Source: Acinetobacter lwoffii
GTDB lineage: Bacteria > Pseudomonadota > Gammaproteobacteria > Pseudomonadales > Moraxellaceae
Direction: 5' to 3'
Assembly (NCBI RefSeq): GCF_024129355.1
Contig: NZ_JAMXXP010000006.1
Coordinates: 62,001 to 126,000 of the forward strand
DNA: 64,000 nucleotides
This document shows positions 40,035 through 49,477 of this stretch, in pieces; within the stretch, counting starts at the first letter, position 1, and every line of letters begins with the position of its first letter. A program made the position numbers and the translations under genes. The notes below the pieces were generated by a model. It did no database searches, had not been told where the DNA came from, and saw nothing but the letters and a program-made list of their open reading frames with translations.

Positions 40035-41444
40035 ATGAATGCTCCAGTCGCTTTAACCCCTGAGTTATTGACCCAATTGACTGCAATTGTGGGTGAAAAC
40101 CGTATTAAAACCGATACGGACAGCCTCCAGAATTGGGGTCGCGATCATACGAAGCACTTTGATCCAAACCCGTCAGTCGTCGTTTTTCCGTCGTCAACTG
40201 AGCAAGTTCAAGACATCGTAAAACTGGCGAACCAATTTAATGTTGCAGTGACTCCATCGGGTGGTCGTACCGGTCTTTCTGCAGGTGCAGTCGCAGCCAA
40301 TGGCGAGATCGTAGTCAGCATGGACAAGATGAACCAGATTCTGGAATTCTTCCCGGCAGACCGCATGGTGCGTGTACAGGCAGGTGTAGTGACTGAACAG
40401 TTACAAAACTATGCTGAAGAGCAGGGCATGTATTATCCGGTTGACTTTGCGTCTGCAGGTTCATCGCAAATTGGCGGTAACATCGGGACCAATGCTGGCG
40501 GCATTAAAGTCATCAAATACGGCATGACCCGTAACTGGGTGCTTGGCCTGACGGTTGTGACGGGTAAGGGCGATGTATTGCGCCTGAACAAAGGCATGAT
40601 CAAGAATGCAACCGGTTATGCGCTTCAGCATTTATTTATCGGTGGTGAAGGCACGCTGGGTCTGGTGACGGAAGCAGAAATCAAGCTTGAACGTCAACCG
40701 CAAGACCTGCAAGTGATGGTACTGGGTGTACCTGACTTTGATGCGATCATGCCGTTATTGCATGCCTTCCAGGCGAAAATTGATTTAACCGCGTTCGAGT
40801 TCTTTGGTGAACTGGCGATGCAAAAAGTCTTGGCCAATGGTCATGTACAGCGTCCATTTGAAACTGAATGTCCCTTCTATGTGTTGCTTGAGTTTGAAGC
40901 GCCGTTTGAACCGATTATGGACAAGGCGATGGAAATCTTCGAGCATTGCATGGAACAAGGTTGGGTGCTGGACGGCGTAATGAGCCAAAGCCTTGATCAA
41001 GTAGAAAGTTTATGGCGTTTACGTGAAGATATTTCTGAATCTATCGCGCCATTTATTCCATACAAAAATGACATTTCCGTTCTGATTACGCACGTTCCTG
41101 CATTCATTAAAGAAATTGATGCGATTGTATCGACGAATTACCCAGACTTTGAAATCTGCTGGTTCGGTCATATCGGTGACGGTAACTTGCATTTAAATAT
41201 CTTAAAACCTGCGGATTTGTCTAAAGATGAATTCTTTGCCAAATGTCAGGTGGTGAACAAGTATGTCTTTGATACCGTGAAAAAATATGACGGTTCAATT
41301 TCTGCGGAACATGGTGTGGGCATGACCAAGAAGCCATATCTTGAATATTCGCGTTCGGCGGAAGAAATTGAATATATGAAAGCCCTGAAAAAAGTGTTCG
41401 ATCCAAATGGCATCATGAACCCGGGTAAACTTTTCGATCTTTAA
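40035..41444 (+). CDS. FAD-linked oxidase, probable D-2-hydroxyglutarate dehydrogenase
   Basis: 469 residues from ATG 40035; ATG 40017 in frame would add six. The FAD-binding type 4 domain (VVVFPSSTEQVQDIVKLAN, TPSGGRTGLSAGA, GGNIGTNAGGIKVIKYGMTRNWVLG, FIGGEGTLGLVTE) is followed by the C-terminal FAD-oxidase domain (HIGDGNLHLNI, SAEHGVGMTKKPYL). Family members oxidise D-lactate, glycolate or D-2-hydroxyglutarate. The divergent serA favours D-2-hydroxyglutarate, because SerA makes that compound and it must be recycled. D-lactate dehydrogenase remains possible. Confidence 0.88.
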   Translation: MNAPVALTPELLTQLTAIVGENRIKTDTDSLQNWGRDHTKHFDPNPSVVVFPSSTEQVQDIVKLANQFNVAVTPSGGRTGLSAGAVAANGEIVVSMDKMNQILEFFPADRMVRVQAGVVTEQLQNYAEEQGMYYPVDFASAGSSQIGGNIGTNAGGIKVIKYGMTRNWVLGLTVVTGKGDVLRLNKGMIKNATGYALQHLFIGGEGTLGLVTEAEIKLERQPQDLQVMVLGVPDFDAIMPLLHAFQAKIDLTAFEFFGELAMQKVLANGHVQRPFETECPFYVLLEFEAPFEPIMDKAMEIFEHCMEQGWVLDGVMSQSLDQVESLWRLREDISESIAPFIPYKNDISVLITHVPAFIKEIDAIVSTNYPDFEICWFGHIGDGNLHLNILKPADLSKDEFFAKCQVVNKYVFDTVKKYDGSISAEHGVGMTKKPYLEYSRSAEEIEYMKALKKVFDPNGIMNPGKLFDL

Positions 41445-41462
41445 TCGGTCGGAATTGAAAAC

Positions 41463-41488
41463 AGCGCATCGAAAGGTGCGCTTTTTTA
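41463..41488 (+). terminator. Terminator after the FAD oxidase
   Basis: AGCGCATC and GGTGCGCT, with a GAAA loop and a T run, lie about 20 bases after the stop. Confidence 0.75.
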
Positions 41489-41585
41489 TTACTGTGTAAA
41501 TACAGTTACAGAGTCTAAATAGTTTTGTGCTGAAAAGCTCGGCATGATGGATTGGAATAAGAATGACGATATAGGATTAAACAAT

Positions 41586-41963
41586 ATGTTCCGGATATTG
41601 GCAGTCGCAACTCTGGCTTTTGGTCTGTTTGGTTCAGGCTGTGCAACTGCTCAACAGGTCATTGCAAAGGTACAGTCATCTTCGGATACGCCTTTGGAAC
41701 AGGTTTTACAATTAAGACCGGATTTGCGTAAGGAACTGGCAACGGTTGAATTGCGCCAGTTCTTTGATAAGGCAGAATCTCCCACGATTGGACAGGTCAA
41801 AGTCACTGAAACCGGTTTAATGGATGATTCGGTGCATTCAGTGCAGACCATTTATTATTTTAAACGGGAAGATAGCAGCTGGATGCTGCAAAATACCGAG
41901 AAATTGTATCGTTGTGCACGAGGTTCAAATACCAAGACTTTCCAGAAAGCGGTCTGTCCTTAA
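41586..41963 (+). CDS. Small lipoprotein of unknown function
   Basis: 125 residues from ATG 41586, with AGGA upstream. A signal peptide ends at lipobox GSGC (Cys19). The soluble part has no family I recognise; it holds VIAKVQSSSDTPLEQVLQLRPDL, VHSVQTIYYFKRE and two late cysteines (YRCARG, AVCP). An in-frame ATG at 41544 would put a polar stretch before the signal peptide and is unlikely. It stands alone between two terminators. Confidence 0.75.
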   Translation: MFRILAVATLAFGLFGSGCATAQQVIAKVQSSSDTPLEQVLQLRPDLRKELATVELRQFFDKAESPTIGQVKVTETGLMDDSVHSVQTIYYFKREDSSWMLQNTEKLYRCARGSNTKTFQKAVCP

Positions 41964-41993
41964 TAGTGTTTGATCTTTAGACAGATTTTGATT

Positions 41994-42021
41994 AAAAGCG
42001 TATCTAAGGATGCGCTTTTTT
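41994..42021 (+). terminator. Terminator after the small lipoprotein
   Basis: AAAAGCGTATC and GATGCGCTTTTTT form a stem with one mismatch, followed by Ts. Confidence 0.65.
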
Positions 42022-42154
42022 ATTTGGAAGATTATCTCTACGATCAATTATATTTATTCAGAGCGTTTGAATATCTCATCTGCTAAAATTCCTTCTTTCT
42101 ATTTTAGATAAAGCTCATTCTGCTTCATGAGGCAGACTGATAATAAAAACTCCC

Positions 42155-43384
42155 ATGCAAAATATCCAGACCCCAAAACTGACCCGTGCCACACTCATGT
42201 TCCCGCTGGCACTGGTCCTATTTGAATTCTCAGTCTATATCTGTAATGACCTGATTCAACCGGCCATGCTGGCGATTACCCGTGATTTTGGCGTGAGTAG
42301 TTCATGGGCACCATCCTCCATGTCCTTTTTCCTGTTGGGCGGGGCATTTGTCGCAGCGATCTTGGGGCCATTGTCCGATCGTCTCGGACGTAAAACGGTA
42401 CTGCTCGGCGGTGTGGCATTTTTTACCCTCAGTTGTCTGGCCATTTTATTGACACCCAATATCGAAAGTTTCTTATTCCTGCGCTTTTTACAGGGCTTTG
42501 GCCTGTCCTTTATTACTGCTGTAGGTTATGCCGCCATTCAGGAAAGCTTTGAAGAACGTGATGCCATCAAAGTCATGGCACTGATGGCCAATGTGTCTTT
42601 GCTGGCACCCTTGCTAGGACCAGTGCTGGGTGCCTTTATGATTGATCATATCTCCTGGCATTGGGGTTTTATCGGCATTGCATTTCTGTCATTTCTGAGC
42701 TGGTTCGGCCTAAAAGCCAAAATGCCAAATCTGAAAGTCAGTATTCCCAGACAGCCGGTCAGCTATATTCTGGATGACTTTAAACAGGTTGTAAAAAATA
42801 AGCGCTTTGTGATTATGACTGTAGCCTTGCCTTTGGTGAGTCTGCCTTTGATGTTATGGATTGCATTGTCACCAGTGATTCTGGTCGAGCAATTTGGATT
42901 CAGTAGTGTGCAATATGGTCTGGCGCAGTTTCCGGTCTTGGGCGGTCTGATTGCAGGTAATCTGATTCTGCTGAAAATTATCGATAAAATACCGCTGGGC
43001 AAAACCGTATTATTGGGTCTGCCATTGATGCTGTTAGGTGCCGGTTTATTGATGTTGGGCTTATTGATTTCAGAGTATTTTGTCCATTGCCTGATTATCG
43101 GTACCACCTGTATCAGTCTCGGTGAGGGTGTAAGTTTTTCGGTACTGTACCGTTTTGCACTGATGTCTTCTGAAGTGTCCAAAGGCACGGTGGCCGCGAC
43201 GGTTTCTATTATCCTGATGCTCAGCTTTTTTGTGGTAATTGAAGCAGTAAGAATGGCATATGAAGCCTATGATATTTGGGCCTATTGTGTTGCCTCTTTG
43301 ATTCTGATTGCACTGTGGTTTACTTTGCCACGCATGCAACTCAAACAGTTAATGCTGGAAAGACAGGAGCGTGGGGAGTTTTGA
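42155..43384 (+). CDS. craA: MFS drug/H+ antiporter, CraA (MdfA-like)
   Basis: 409 residues with 12 hydrophobic segments. Glu24 and Asp32 in the first helix (LFEFSVYICNDLIQPAM) match the substrate-binding acidic pair of MdfA (E26, D34). Motif A reads GPLSDRLGRKTVLL near 66-79. RFALMSSEVSKGTVAATVS near the end is close to CraA of A. baumannii, an intrinsic chloramphenicol exporter. Chloramphenicol is therefore the most likely substrate, with others possible. Confidence 0.9.
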   Translation: MQNIQTPKLTRATLMFPLALVLFEFSVYICNDLIQPAMLAITRDFGVSSSWAPSSMSFFLLGGAFVAAILGPLSDRLGRKTVLLGGVAFFTLSCLAILLTPNIESFLFLRFLQGFGLSFITAVGYAAIQESFEERDAIKVMALMANVSLLAPLLGPVLGAFMIDHISWHWGFIGIAFLSFLSWFGLKAKMPNLKVSIPRQPVSYILDDFKQVVKNKRFVIMTVALPLVSLPLMLWIALSPVILVEQFGFSSVQYGLAQFPVLGGLIAGNLILLKIIDKIPLGKTVLLGLPLMLLGAGLLMLGLLISEYFVHCLIIGTTCISLGEGVSFSVLYRFALMSSEVSKGTVAATVSIILMLSFFVVIEAVRMAYEAYDIWAYCVASLILIALWFTLPRMQLKQLMLERQERGEF

Positions 43385-43439
43385 TTCCTTATTAAGGGAA
43401 ATTATAAATTATTGAAATCATATGTTCAGTATTGAATTT

Positions 43440-43520
43440 CCCTCTCCTTTTAGGAGAGGGCTAGGGTGAGGTTAAGTATTTAATAAGTTCCCTCTCTCTA
43501 ACTCTCTCCCAAAGGGAGAG
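43440..43520. repeat. Palindromic intergenic repeat
   Basis: A hairpin CCCTCTCC/GGAGAGGG (43440-43460) and a second, CTCTCCC/GGGAGAG (43504-43520), together make an imperfect long inverted repeat (CTCTCC...GGAGAGGGCTAGGGTGAGG against the complement of the right half). It looks like a dispersed repeat, not a gene-specific terminator. Confidence 0.65.
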
Positions 43521-43563
43521 AAAATTTTCTTTTGACTGATCTAATTATATTAGGATTCTACAA

Positions 43564-43860
43564 TTAAGCTTCAGCGGGCTGTTCCAGCTTCTTCAATTTC
43601 ATATCAAACAGGAATGGACCGAAAGGCAGAATCGAAGCGATTAAACCCATCACAAACATGCTGAGAGACCATTTCTGTTTTTCACATACTGCGAATAACA
43701 CCACCAGAAACAGCACAAACAGTACCCCATGACCCATACCGACATATTTGACCAGAATCGGATTATCCATCATATATTTCACTGGCATCGCGATAAATAA
43801 CAGCAGCAGGAATGAAATCCCTTCAAGCAAACCGACCAGACGCAAAGTTTTGATGTTCAT
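43564..43860 (-). CDS. DUF3817 family membrane protein
   Basis: 98 residues from ATG 43860 with three hydrophobic segments. RLVGLLEGISFLLLLFIAMPVKYM, VGMGHGVLFVLFLVV and ASILPFGPFLFD match DUF3817 (YdzA-like) integral membrane proteins; their function is unknown. An alternative TTG/GTG start upstream would add 28 residues and is not needed. Confidence 0.85.
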   Translation of the reverse strand: MNIKTLRLVGLLEGISFLLLLFIAMPVKYMMDNPILVKYVGMGHGVLFVLFLVVLFAVCEKQKWSLSMFVMGLIASILPFGPFLFDMKLKKLEQPAEA

Positions 43861-43980
43861 AATACATATTGATTTAACCGAATTGGTTTTGAGTGTACCG
43901 AATATCACCTGAATATTGAATCTTAATAATAAAAATATATTCAATATTTTTAATAAGTTATAACCAAGTAAGGCAGTTGG

Positions 43981-46194
43981 TTATTTAATCTCGGCACCTA
44001 GTAATTCATGACGTAATTTTAGTAATTCCGGTAAGGTTTCCAGCAATAAACTGATCTGTTTCAGCACCAAAAGCAGATGTGCTGACTGGTTTTCCTGGGT
44101 ACTTAAGCGTTGAATTTCTGCCAGTTTATGATCGATGTCGTAGGTAGCTAAAGGCTGTTGTTGCAGCAATACCCCAGTTAAGGTTTGCTGACACCAGCGC
44201 ATTAAAACCAGAATTTGTGTATCAGTAACCTGCTCACGGTGACTCCCCAATGCTGCAATATAACTGAGTTGGCTATGACTATAGACCAGATAGCGAAAGG
44301 CACTTTTGACCAGTTGCGGATCTGGATTCGGTTCGGTACTCAGACTTGAAATCATGCTGGATAAATCAATCTGTGCATTGTGGGCCAGACGCCGTGCAGT
44401 CCGGTAAGCAATACTGTTATCTTTACCGTTTCGATATTGCTCGACCACTGCAGAAAAATAGTTCAGTGTTGCATGTGATGATTTTTTGATATTGCTGGAA
44501 ATATTACGAAAATTCCAGTCAGGCCAGATCCAGCTTACTGCCATCCAGGCAATCAGACAGCCTATGAGGGTATCAATGATACGCGGTAAGATAATGGCGT
44601 AACCGGCACCTTTCAGGTTGAAGATCAGGAGTACCATAAAGGTCGCCATGAGGGTTGCCATGGCATATTTTTTGGAACGCAGATAGAAAAAACCGACACC
44701 AAAAATCACTGTCAGCAGCAATTGTCCTTCGATACTTGGTACAAAATACAGAATGGGAACACCCAGCATGACCCCTAATAATGTTCCCAGAGTCCGCAAT
44801 TTGAGCCGGCTTTTGGTGGCAAAATAACTGATCTGACAGACAAACAGGCTGGTCAATAAAATCCAGTAGCCATTTTTCGCAAAGGGTAATAATGAAATGA
44901 CATAGCCGACTAGAAATACAATGGCAATCCGCACGGCATGCCGAAAGAGTGCCGATTGCGGACTTAAGTGCGGTTTGAGTTTCAGCCAGAGATCTGTGCT
45001 ATCGCGAATATCATCATCAAACAGGCTCAGGTCATCAAAATGCTGCTGATAGCGTGGCTTATACAGAGCATGTTGATCATGCAGGTGTTGTAACTGTTCA
45101 TGCACACTCAGCAGATTGGTCAGAATAAGCTGTAAATTTTTAACTTCAATATTCTGTGGGTGTTGGGCAATCCAGTCCTGCATCGATTCCTGTAAATGTT
45201 TTAATGCCAGTTCATCATCTGCAGACAGATAAAATTTTTCATTGCGCAATACACATTCTGCCAGATGCTGACAGGCAAGGGCTTGCAGACGGATATTTTT
45301 CTGAATCCGGAAAATCAGGTCAGTGCGGCTAAAATGCTGTTCGATCTGTTCATAATGCAGATAATTCGCGGTGGCCTGTTCATGAATATCCTGCATCAAA
45401 AAATACAGATTCAGCCAGTAAATGGTATTACGATTGGCACGCGAAGCTTTGAGTCGGGTCAATAGCGAATCTTTGCTGCGGTTAAAACTCTGAATGACTA
45501 AAGTATTTTTAAGTGACAACTCATAGAGCAGGTTTTCAACATTTGGATGCTGGTCCGGATCAAACAGTTTGGCTTTACTCAGCAGTAAATCCGACATGTG
45601 CTGCAAGCTTTGTGCGAGATTTTCCTGAACCTGCAAGGTAGGACGCAGCAGAAAAAACAGAATAGACGTCAGTCCGTACCATAGTGCTCCAATTACAAAA
45701 TAAAGCGGCTGTTCATACCAGTGCTGATATTCGCCCAAGCCGAACATGGTATAGATTGACAGTAAAATGGTGCCAAATGAAATTGTGGCATAACGTTGGC
45801 CTAATGCACCCATTAGAATAAACAGTGCACTCGACAGTGACAGCCACAGTGCAAACCAGAATTTATGCGGAGCAAGAAATTCCAGAATGCTGCTGACACT
45901 AAAAAACAGAATGATGACCAGTAACAGGTTGCGCAAACGCAGGCTTAGCCGGTCATCAAAATCAGTCAGTGCAGTGGCAATTGCGCCTAAAGTTACTGGA
46001 ACGATCAAGAACTCATAATCCAGAAATTTCAGACCGAAAGTAGTACCTAAAAACACCAGCAAGATCTGCAGGCAATAAGTCATCAGCGCACTGGACTGAA
46101 AGGGCAGCAGGACCGGTTTTATAATTTTAATAAGAGTAACAGTCACAGGTTGGGCAGCATTCACAAGGACAGGATCCGGGAAGTAAAAACGCAA
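43981..46194 (-). CDS. FUSC/YccS-family inner-membrane protein
   Basis: 737 residues. Two sets of about five or six hydrophobic segments (about 30-170 and 395-520) flank a soluble, helix-rich loop, and another soluble part ends the protein, as in YccS/YhfK and FUSC proteins. LFRHAVRIAIVFLVGYVIS and YWILLTSLFVCQISYFATKSRLKLRTLGTLLGV are the FUSC signature. Such proteins are suggested to export aromatic acids or similar compounds. The start is uncertain; TTG at 46194 and GTG at 46164 are both possible. Confidence 0.85.
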   Translation of the reverse strand: MRFYFPDPVLVNAAQPVTVTLIKIIKPVLLPFQSSALMTYCLQILLVFLGTTFGLKFLDYEFLIVPVTLGAIATALTDFDDRLSLRLRNLLLVIILFFSVSSILEFLAPHKFWFALWLSLSSALFILMGALGQRYATISFGTILLSIYTMFGLGEYQHWYEQPLYFVIGALWYGLTSILFFLLRPTLQVQENLAQSLQHMSDLLLSKAKLFDPDQHPNVENLLYELSLKNTLVIQSFNRSKDSLLTRLKASRANRNTIYWLNLYFLMQDIHEQATANYLHYEQIEQHFSRTDLIFRIQKNIRLQALACQHLAECVLRNEKFYLSADDELALKHLQESMQDWIAQHPQNIEVKNLQLILTNLLSVHEQLQHLHDQHALYKPRYQQHFDDLSLFDDDIRDSTDLWLKLKPHLSPQSALFRHAVRIAIVFLVGYVISLLPFAKNGYWILLTSLFVCQISYFATKSRLKLRTLGTLLGVMLGVPILYFVPSIEGQLLLTVIFGVGFFYLRSKKYAMATLMATFMVLLIFNLKGAGYAIILPRIIDTLIGCLIAWMAVSWIWPDWNFRNISSNIKKSSHATLNYFSAVVEQYRNGKDNSIAYRTARRLAHNAQIDLSSMISSLSTEPNPDPQLVKSAFRYLVYSHSQLSYIAALGSHREQVTDTQILVLMRWCQQTLTGVLLQQQPLATYDIDHKLAEIQRLSTQENQSAHLLLVLKQISLLLETLPELLKLRHELLGAEIK

Positions 46195-46238
46195 AGTTCT
46201 GAATGCAATTTAGACGCCAAAATAAAGGAAATGTCTAT

Positions 46239-46263
46239 AAAAAACGGGCATAGTGCCCGTTTC
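46239..46263 (-). terminator. Terminator after sodC
   Basis: ACGGGCA, a TAG loop and TGCCCGT, with a T run in the minus direction, lie 27 bases after the sodC stop. Confidence 0.8.
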
Positions 46264-46289
46264 TCAATTCTCGTTCTGGATCTAGCTGA

Positions 46290-46832
46290 TTAGATCACAC
46301 CACAGGCAATACGTTCACCGCCGCCGCCCAAGGGTAATGGGTTGTCGGAATAGTTATCGCCACCGGCATGAACCATAATCGCACGACCCTGAACATCAGC
46401 CAGTTTCAGACGTGGCGCAAGCAGGGTGACACGTGCAGTTCCATCTGTATTGACTTTCAATGCTGGTAAATCACCTAAGTGACCGGTCACTGGCGTACCG
46501 TGATGCGGTGCCTGATTTGGATTGTAATGGCTACCTGCAGCCAGTGCTGCGCCCATCTTGCCGTCTTTCATGGCAGGCGCGCATGAACCATTTTCATGAA
46601 TATGGAAACCGCGTTCACCCGCAGGAAGTTGTTTCAGGTTGGTACGAATAACCAGACCGGCTGGGCTGTCACTGAGTAATACGGTACCAATCTCTTGGCC
46701 CACACCTTGAGCAGTTACAGCATTCACAGTTACTGCTCTGACCACTTCATTTGATGGGGAGGTTGAGGCACAACCGGTAAAAAGTGCGGCGCTTAACGCG
46801 CAAAGTGTCGTAATTTTAAACAATGAAGACAT
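46290..46832 (-). CDS. sodC: Cu/Zn superoxide dismutase, lipoprotein type
   Basis: 180 residues from ATG 46832, with AGGATG upstream. A signal peptide ends in lipobox FTGC (Cys21), so the enzyme should be anchored in the envelope. Copper and zinc ligands are in GFHIHENG, SHYNPN, HHGTPVTGHLGD and IMVHAGGDNYSD; the disulfide cysteines are in GSCAPA and IACGVI. It removes superoxide in the periplasm. Confidence 0.93.
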   Translation of the reverse strand: MSSLFKITTLCALSAALFTGCASTSPSNEVVRAVTVNAVTAQGVGQEIGTVLLSDSPAGLVIRTNLKQLPAGERGFHIHENGSCAPAMKDGKMGAALAAGSHYNPNQAPHHGTPVTGHLGDLPALKVNTDGTARVTLLAPRLKLADVQGRAIMVHAGGDNYSDNPLPLGGGGERIACGVI

Positions 46833-46954
46833 GATTTTGGCATCCTGATCTTTATTCTGTTTTGTGAATTCATTTAAACAGAGCAAGATCAGAAGCTCTA
46901 TATAGAATCAGTACTTAAATGTTTTGTTTTGTTTAAGTCGATTCTATCTATGCT

Positions 46955-48124
46955 TTAAGGTGCTTTGGGCGGTGTGCCCTTGGGTTCTGGATCAATCTCA
47001 TGTGCCATGGTGGCTTTAGGCATCATTAAAGGTTCATTCAGATTACTTTCATGTAACCATTCACGCCAGATTGCAAGCAGCACAGCCAGAATCACCGGGC
47101 CAATAAACACCCCGACCAGACCAAAGCTGGCAATGCCACCCAAGACTCCAAACATGATCAGCAGGAAAGGAATCTGGGTTGCACCAGAAATTACCAGTGG
47201 ACGAATCACGTTATCGGCAGTACTGACAATACAGACACCCCAGACCATGACCCCGATGGCTTCAATGGTTTGTCCTTGTGAAAACAGCCATAACGCCACC
47301 GCACTATAGGCGAGGGGTGGGCCAAAGGGAATCAGGGCAAAAATAAAGGTCACAATGGTTAAAACCATCGGATTCGGCACACCTGCAACAAAATAGCTCA
47401 GACCTGCCAATAAGGACTGTGCAATCGCAGTCAAACCAACCCCATAGACTACGGCACGTGTAGTCGCAGAGATGGTGGAAAAATAATGATGTACACGTGG
47501 ACCGACCACCATTTCAAAGGCTTTACGCACCTGATTTAAAATGGTCTGACCATCACGGTAGAAGAAAAACAGCGAAAGTACCGCAAAACATAATTTAAAG
47601 ATGTTTTTGCTGACTTCATTCAACACCACTTTGCCGTAATTCAGATGACCTTGAATCCAGGTCGATACCGACAGTGCAATACTCTGTGGATCAGTGTTGA
47701 TTTCATTTAAGGTTCGGGTAATTTCCTTGCCCACAATCGGAAGCCCGCGAATAAAATCAGGGACATTCAGGTGACCGGAAAACACTTGTCGCTGCAATTC
47801 AAAATACAGGTTACGACCTTCGTGCTGCAGCATGAAAATGGCGAAAATAAACGGCAGACCAAAGACCAGAATCACGGCCAAGATCATTACGGTTGCACTC
47901 AATGTCGGTCGATTGCCGCACAAGCGTAACACCGACTGATACAGCGGCCAAGTCATATAGGCAATAATTGCTGCCCAAACTACAGGAATGATGAAATACT
48001 TGAGTATATGAAAACTCAAAAAAATCAGGATAAAGAACAATCCAAATAATAAGACTTTTTGTAATGTAGGCGCGTACTGTTGCACTGAATTTAATGACTC
48101 ATTTTTTAGGTCGTGTTCAGGCAT
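46955..48124 (-). CDS. AI-2E/PerM family membrane protein
   Basis: 389 residues with about eight hydrophobic segments. PFGPPLAYSAVALWLFSQG and LGGIASFGLVGVFIGPVILAVLLAIWREW match the PerM/YdiK family. The family is called AI-2 exporter or Na+/H+ antiporter-like; the substrate is not clear from the sequence. The next gene on the minus strand starts upstream, 90 bases away. Confidence 0.9.
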   Translation of the reverse strand: MPEHDLKNESLNSVQQYAPTLQKVLLFGLFFILIFLSFHILKYFIIPVVWAAIIAYMTWPLYQSVLRLCGNRPTLSATVMILAVILVFGLPFIFAIFMLQHEGRNLYFELQRQVFSGHLNVPDFIRGLPIVGKEITRTLNEINTDPQSIALSVSTWIQGHLNYGKVVLNEVSKNIFKLCFAVLSLFFFYRDGQTILNQVRKAFEMVVGPRVHHYFSTISATTRAVVYGVGLTAIAQSLLAGLSYFVAGVPNPMVLTIVTFIFALIPFGPPLAYSAVALWLFSQGQTIEAIGVMVWGVCIVSTADNVIRPLVISGATQIPFLLIMFGVLGGIASFGLVGVFIGPVILAVLLAIWREWLHESNLNEPLMMPKATMAHEIDPEPKGTPPKAP

Positions 48125-48213
48125 ATTAACTGAAAAAAAAGCGATCGAAAATGATAGCTAGCCAAGTAGCGAGATTATTTTCCCAAAGCTATACCACGAT
48201 TCAGATGATTGAC

Positions 48214-48858
48214 TCAAAACCACTGACTCGGATCATCAATAATGGCATTCAGTACCGGTTGCCATTGAGCCTGCAGTTCCCGGTAGATTTTCTGAGGTTT
48301 ATCAAAGACGGACAGGCCTTCCATAGCCAGTCGGCTATAAGGGGCACGTTCCGAAATCCAGGCCACTGGCTGCTGGTCGATCTTGTTAAAAAATTGTTGT
48401 ATGTCCTGATTGCTGGCGGCATTTGGTTTGGTACGGTTGGCCAAAAGTAAAATTTCAACCTTGCCCTTACGGATGCGTTTAATATCCTGCAAATGTTTGA
48501 GAAAACGGCGGGTCGAATCGATATCAAAAAAAGAAGGCTGGATCGGGATGATAATCGCATGTGCTTCACTGATCAGCTGTTCGGCATGATCGTCGGTCAA
48601 AGCACCTGGTGCATCAATAATCAGGTATTCGATTTGTTTGGGCGCGTCACCAATGGACTTGCTGTTGCGCCAGTCCAGACTTTGGATTTGTGCTGCCTGT
48701 GCCGGACGATGCTTGAGCCATTGCAATGTGGATTTCTGGTTGTCGGCATCGGCCAATGCCACCTTATAACCCTTTTGTGCGAGTGCTGACGCTAAACTAA
48801 TGGCTGTCATGGTTTTGCCACAACCGCCTTTCTGATTCGCAACTAAAATTGTTTTCAT
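48214..48858 (-). CDS. ParA-family ATPase (orphan)
   Basis: 214 residues. The deviant Walker A motif is KGGCGKTMTAISLASALA, with IIDAPGALTDD as Walker B/switch region. Such ATPases position chromosomes, plasmids or protein complexes, such as pili or chemotaxis arrays. No parB gene or parS-like site is beside it, so the cargo is unknown. It is short like a MinD/ParA stand-alone. The divergent neighbour at 48983 resembles the Holliday-junction-resolvase-like family. Confidence 0.88.
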   Translation of the reverse strand: MKTILVANQKGGCGKTMTAISLASALAQKGYKVALADADNQKSTLQWLKHRPAQAAQIQSLDWRNSKSIGDAPKQIEYLIIDAPGALTDDHAEQLISEAHAIIIPIQPSFFDIDSTRRFLKHLQDIKRIRKGKVEILLLANRTKPNAASNQDIQQFFNKIDQQPVAWISERAPYSRLAMEGLSVFDKPQKIYRELQAQWQPVLNAIIDDPSQWF

Positions 48859-48982
48859 GACTCAAGGTGATTTTATTCTGTTCCGGCCTAGCATATCATT
48901 CTTTTCAAGTATGCAAATGGCCGAAGTCCTCAACTTCAGTCGAATGCGATGCTATAAAAATCAGGCAAATTAGGAAGATTGA

Positions 48983-49450
48983 ATGTCCATATGGATGGCC
49001 ATGCTGATTGGCGCATGTATCGGGGTGGTATTGACCACTATTATTTTAAGTCAGACGCGTAATGGGCGGATCAAGGCCGAATATGAGCAGTATATTGCCG
49101 AGCTGGAACTGGAGCATCAGCAGTCCCTCGTTGCCGCGCAAAAACGCAGCGTGAATACTAGCCGTGCCGTCCTCAAAGGAAAAATGGCGGAACAGCTCGC
49201 GCCGATCATGCCGGAATTTCAATATCTGCCGAGTGATGCCAAGTTTCTGGGCGATCCGGTGGATTATGTGGTCTTTGATGGCTATACCGATTTTCGTGAT
49301 GGCGAAGGCGACGCTGAAGATATTGAAGTGGTCTTGATTGACATTAAAAGTGGCGGAGCACGTCTGACCAAAGGCCAGCAAGCCATTGCCCGAGCGGTTC
49401 AGGAAGGGCGGGTACGTTTTGAAACCATTCGGATTGATTTTCAGGATTGA
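48983..49450 (+). CDS. Holliday junction resolvase-like (PF10107-type) membrane-anchored protein
   Basis: 155 residues. One N-terminal transmembrane segment (IWMAMLIGACIGVVLTTIIL) and a coiled coil to about 55 lead to a nuclease-like domain: SRAVLKGKMAEQLAPIMPEF, LPSDAKFLGDPVDYVVFDG and VVLIDIKSGGARLTKGQQAI. The acidic and lysine pattern D-x(n)-IDIKSG recalls PD-(D/E)XK nucleases. Named in databases for Holliday junction resolvases, but the actual role is not shown. It is next to the orphan ParA and followed by an unknown gene after 27 bases. Confidence 0.75.
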   Translation: MSIWMAMLIGACIGVVLTTIILSQTRNGRIKAEYEQYIAELELEHQQSLVAAQKRSVNTSRAVLKGKMAEQLAPIMPEFQYLPSDAKFLGDPVDYVVFDGYTDFRDGEGDAEDIEVVLIDIKSGGARLTKGQQAIARAVQEGRVRFETIRIDFQD

Positions 49451-49477
49451 CCAAAATCCAGTGAAGAATAAAAAATT

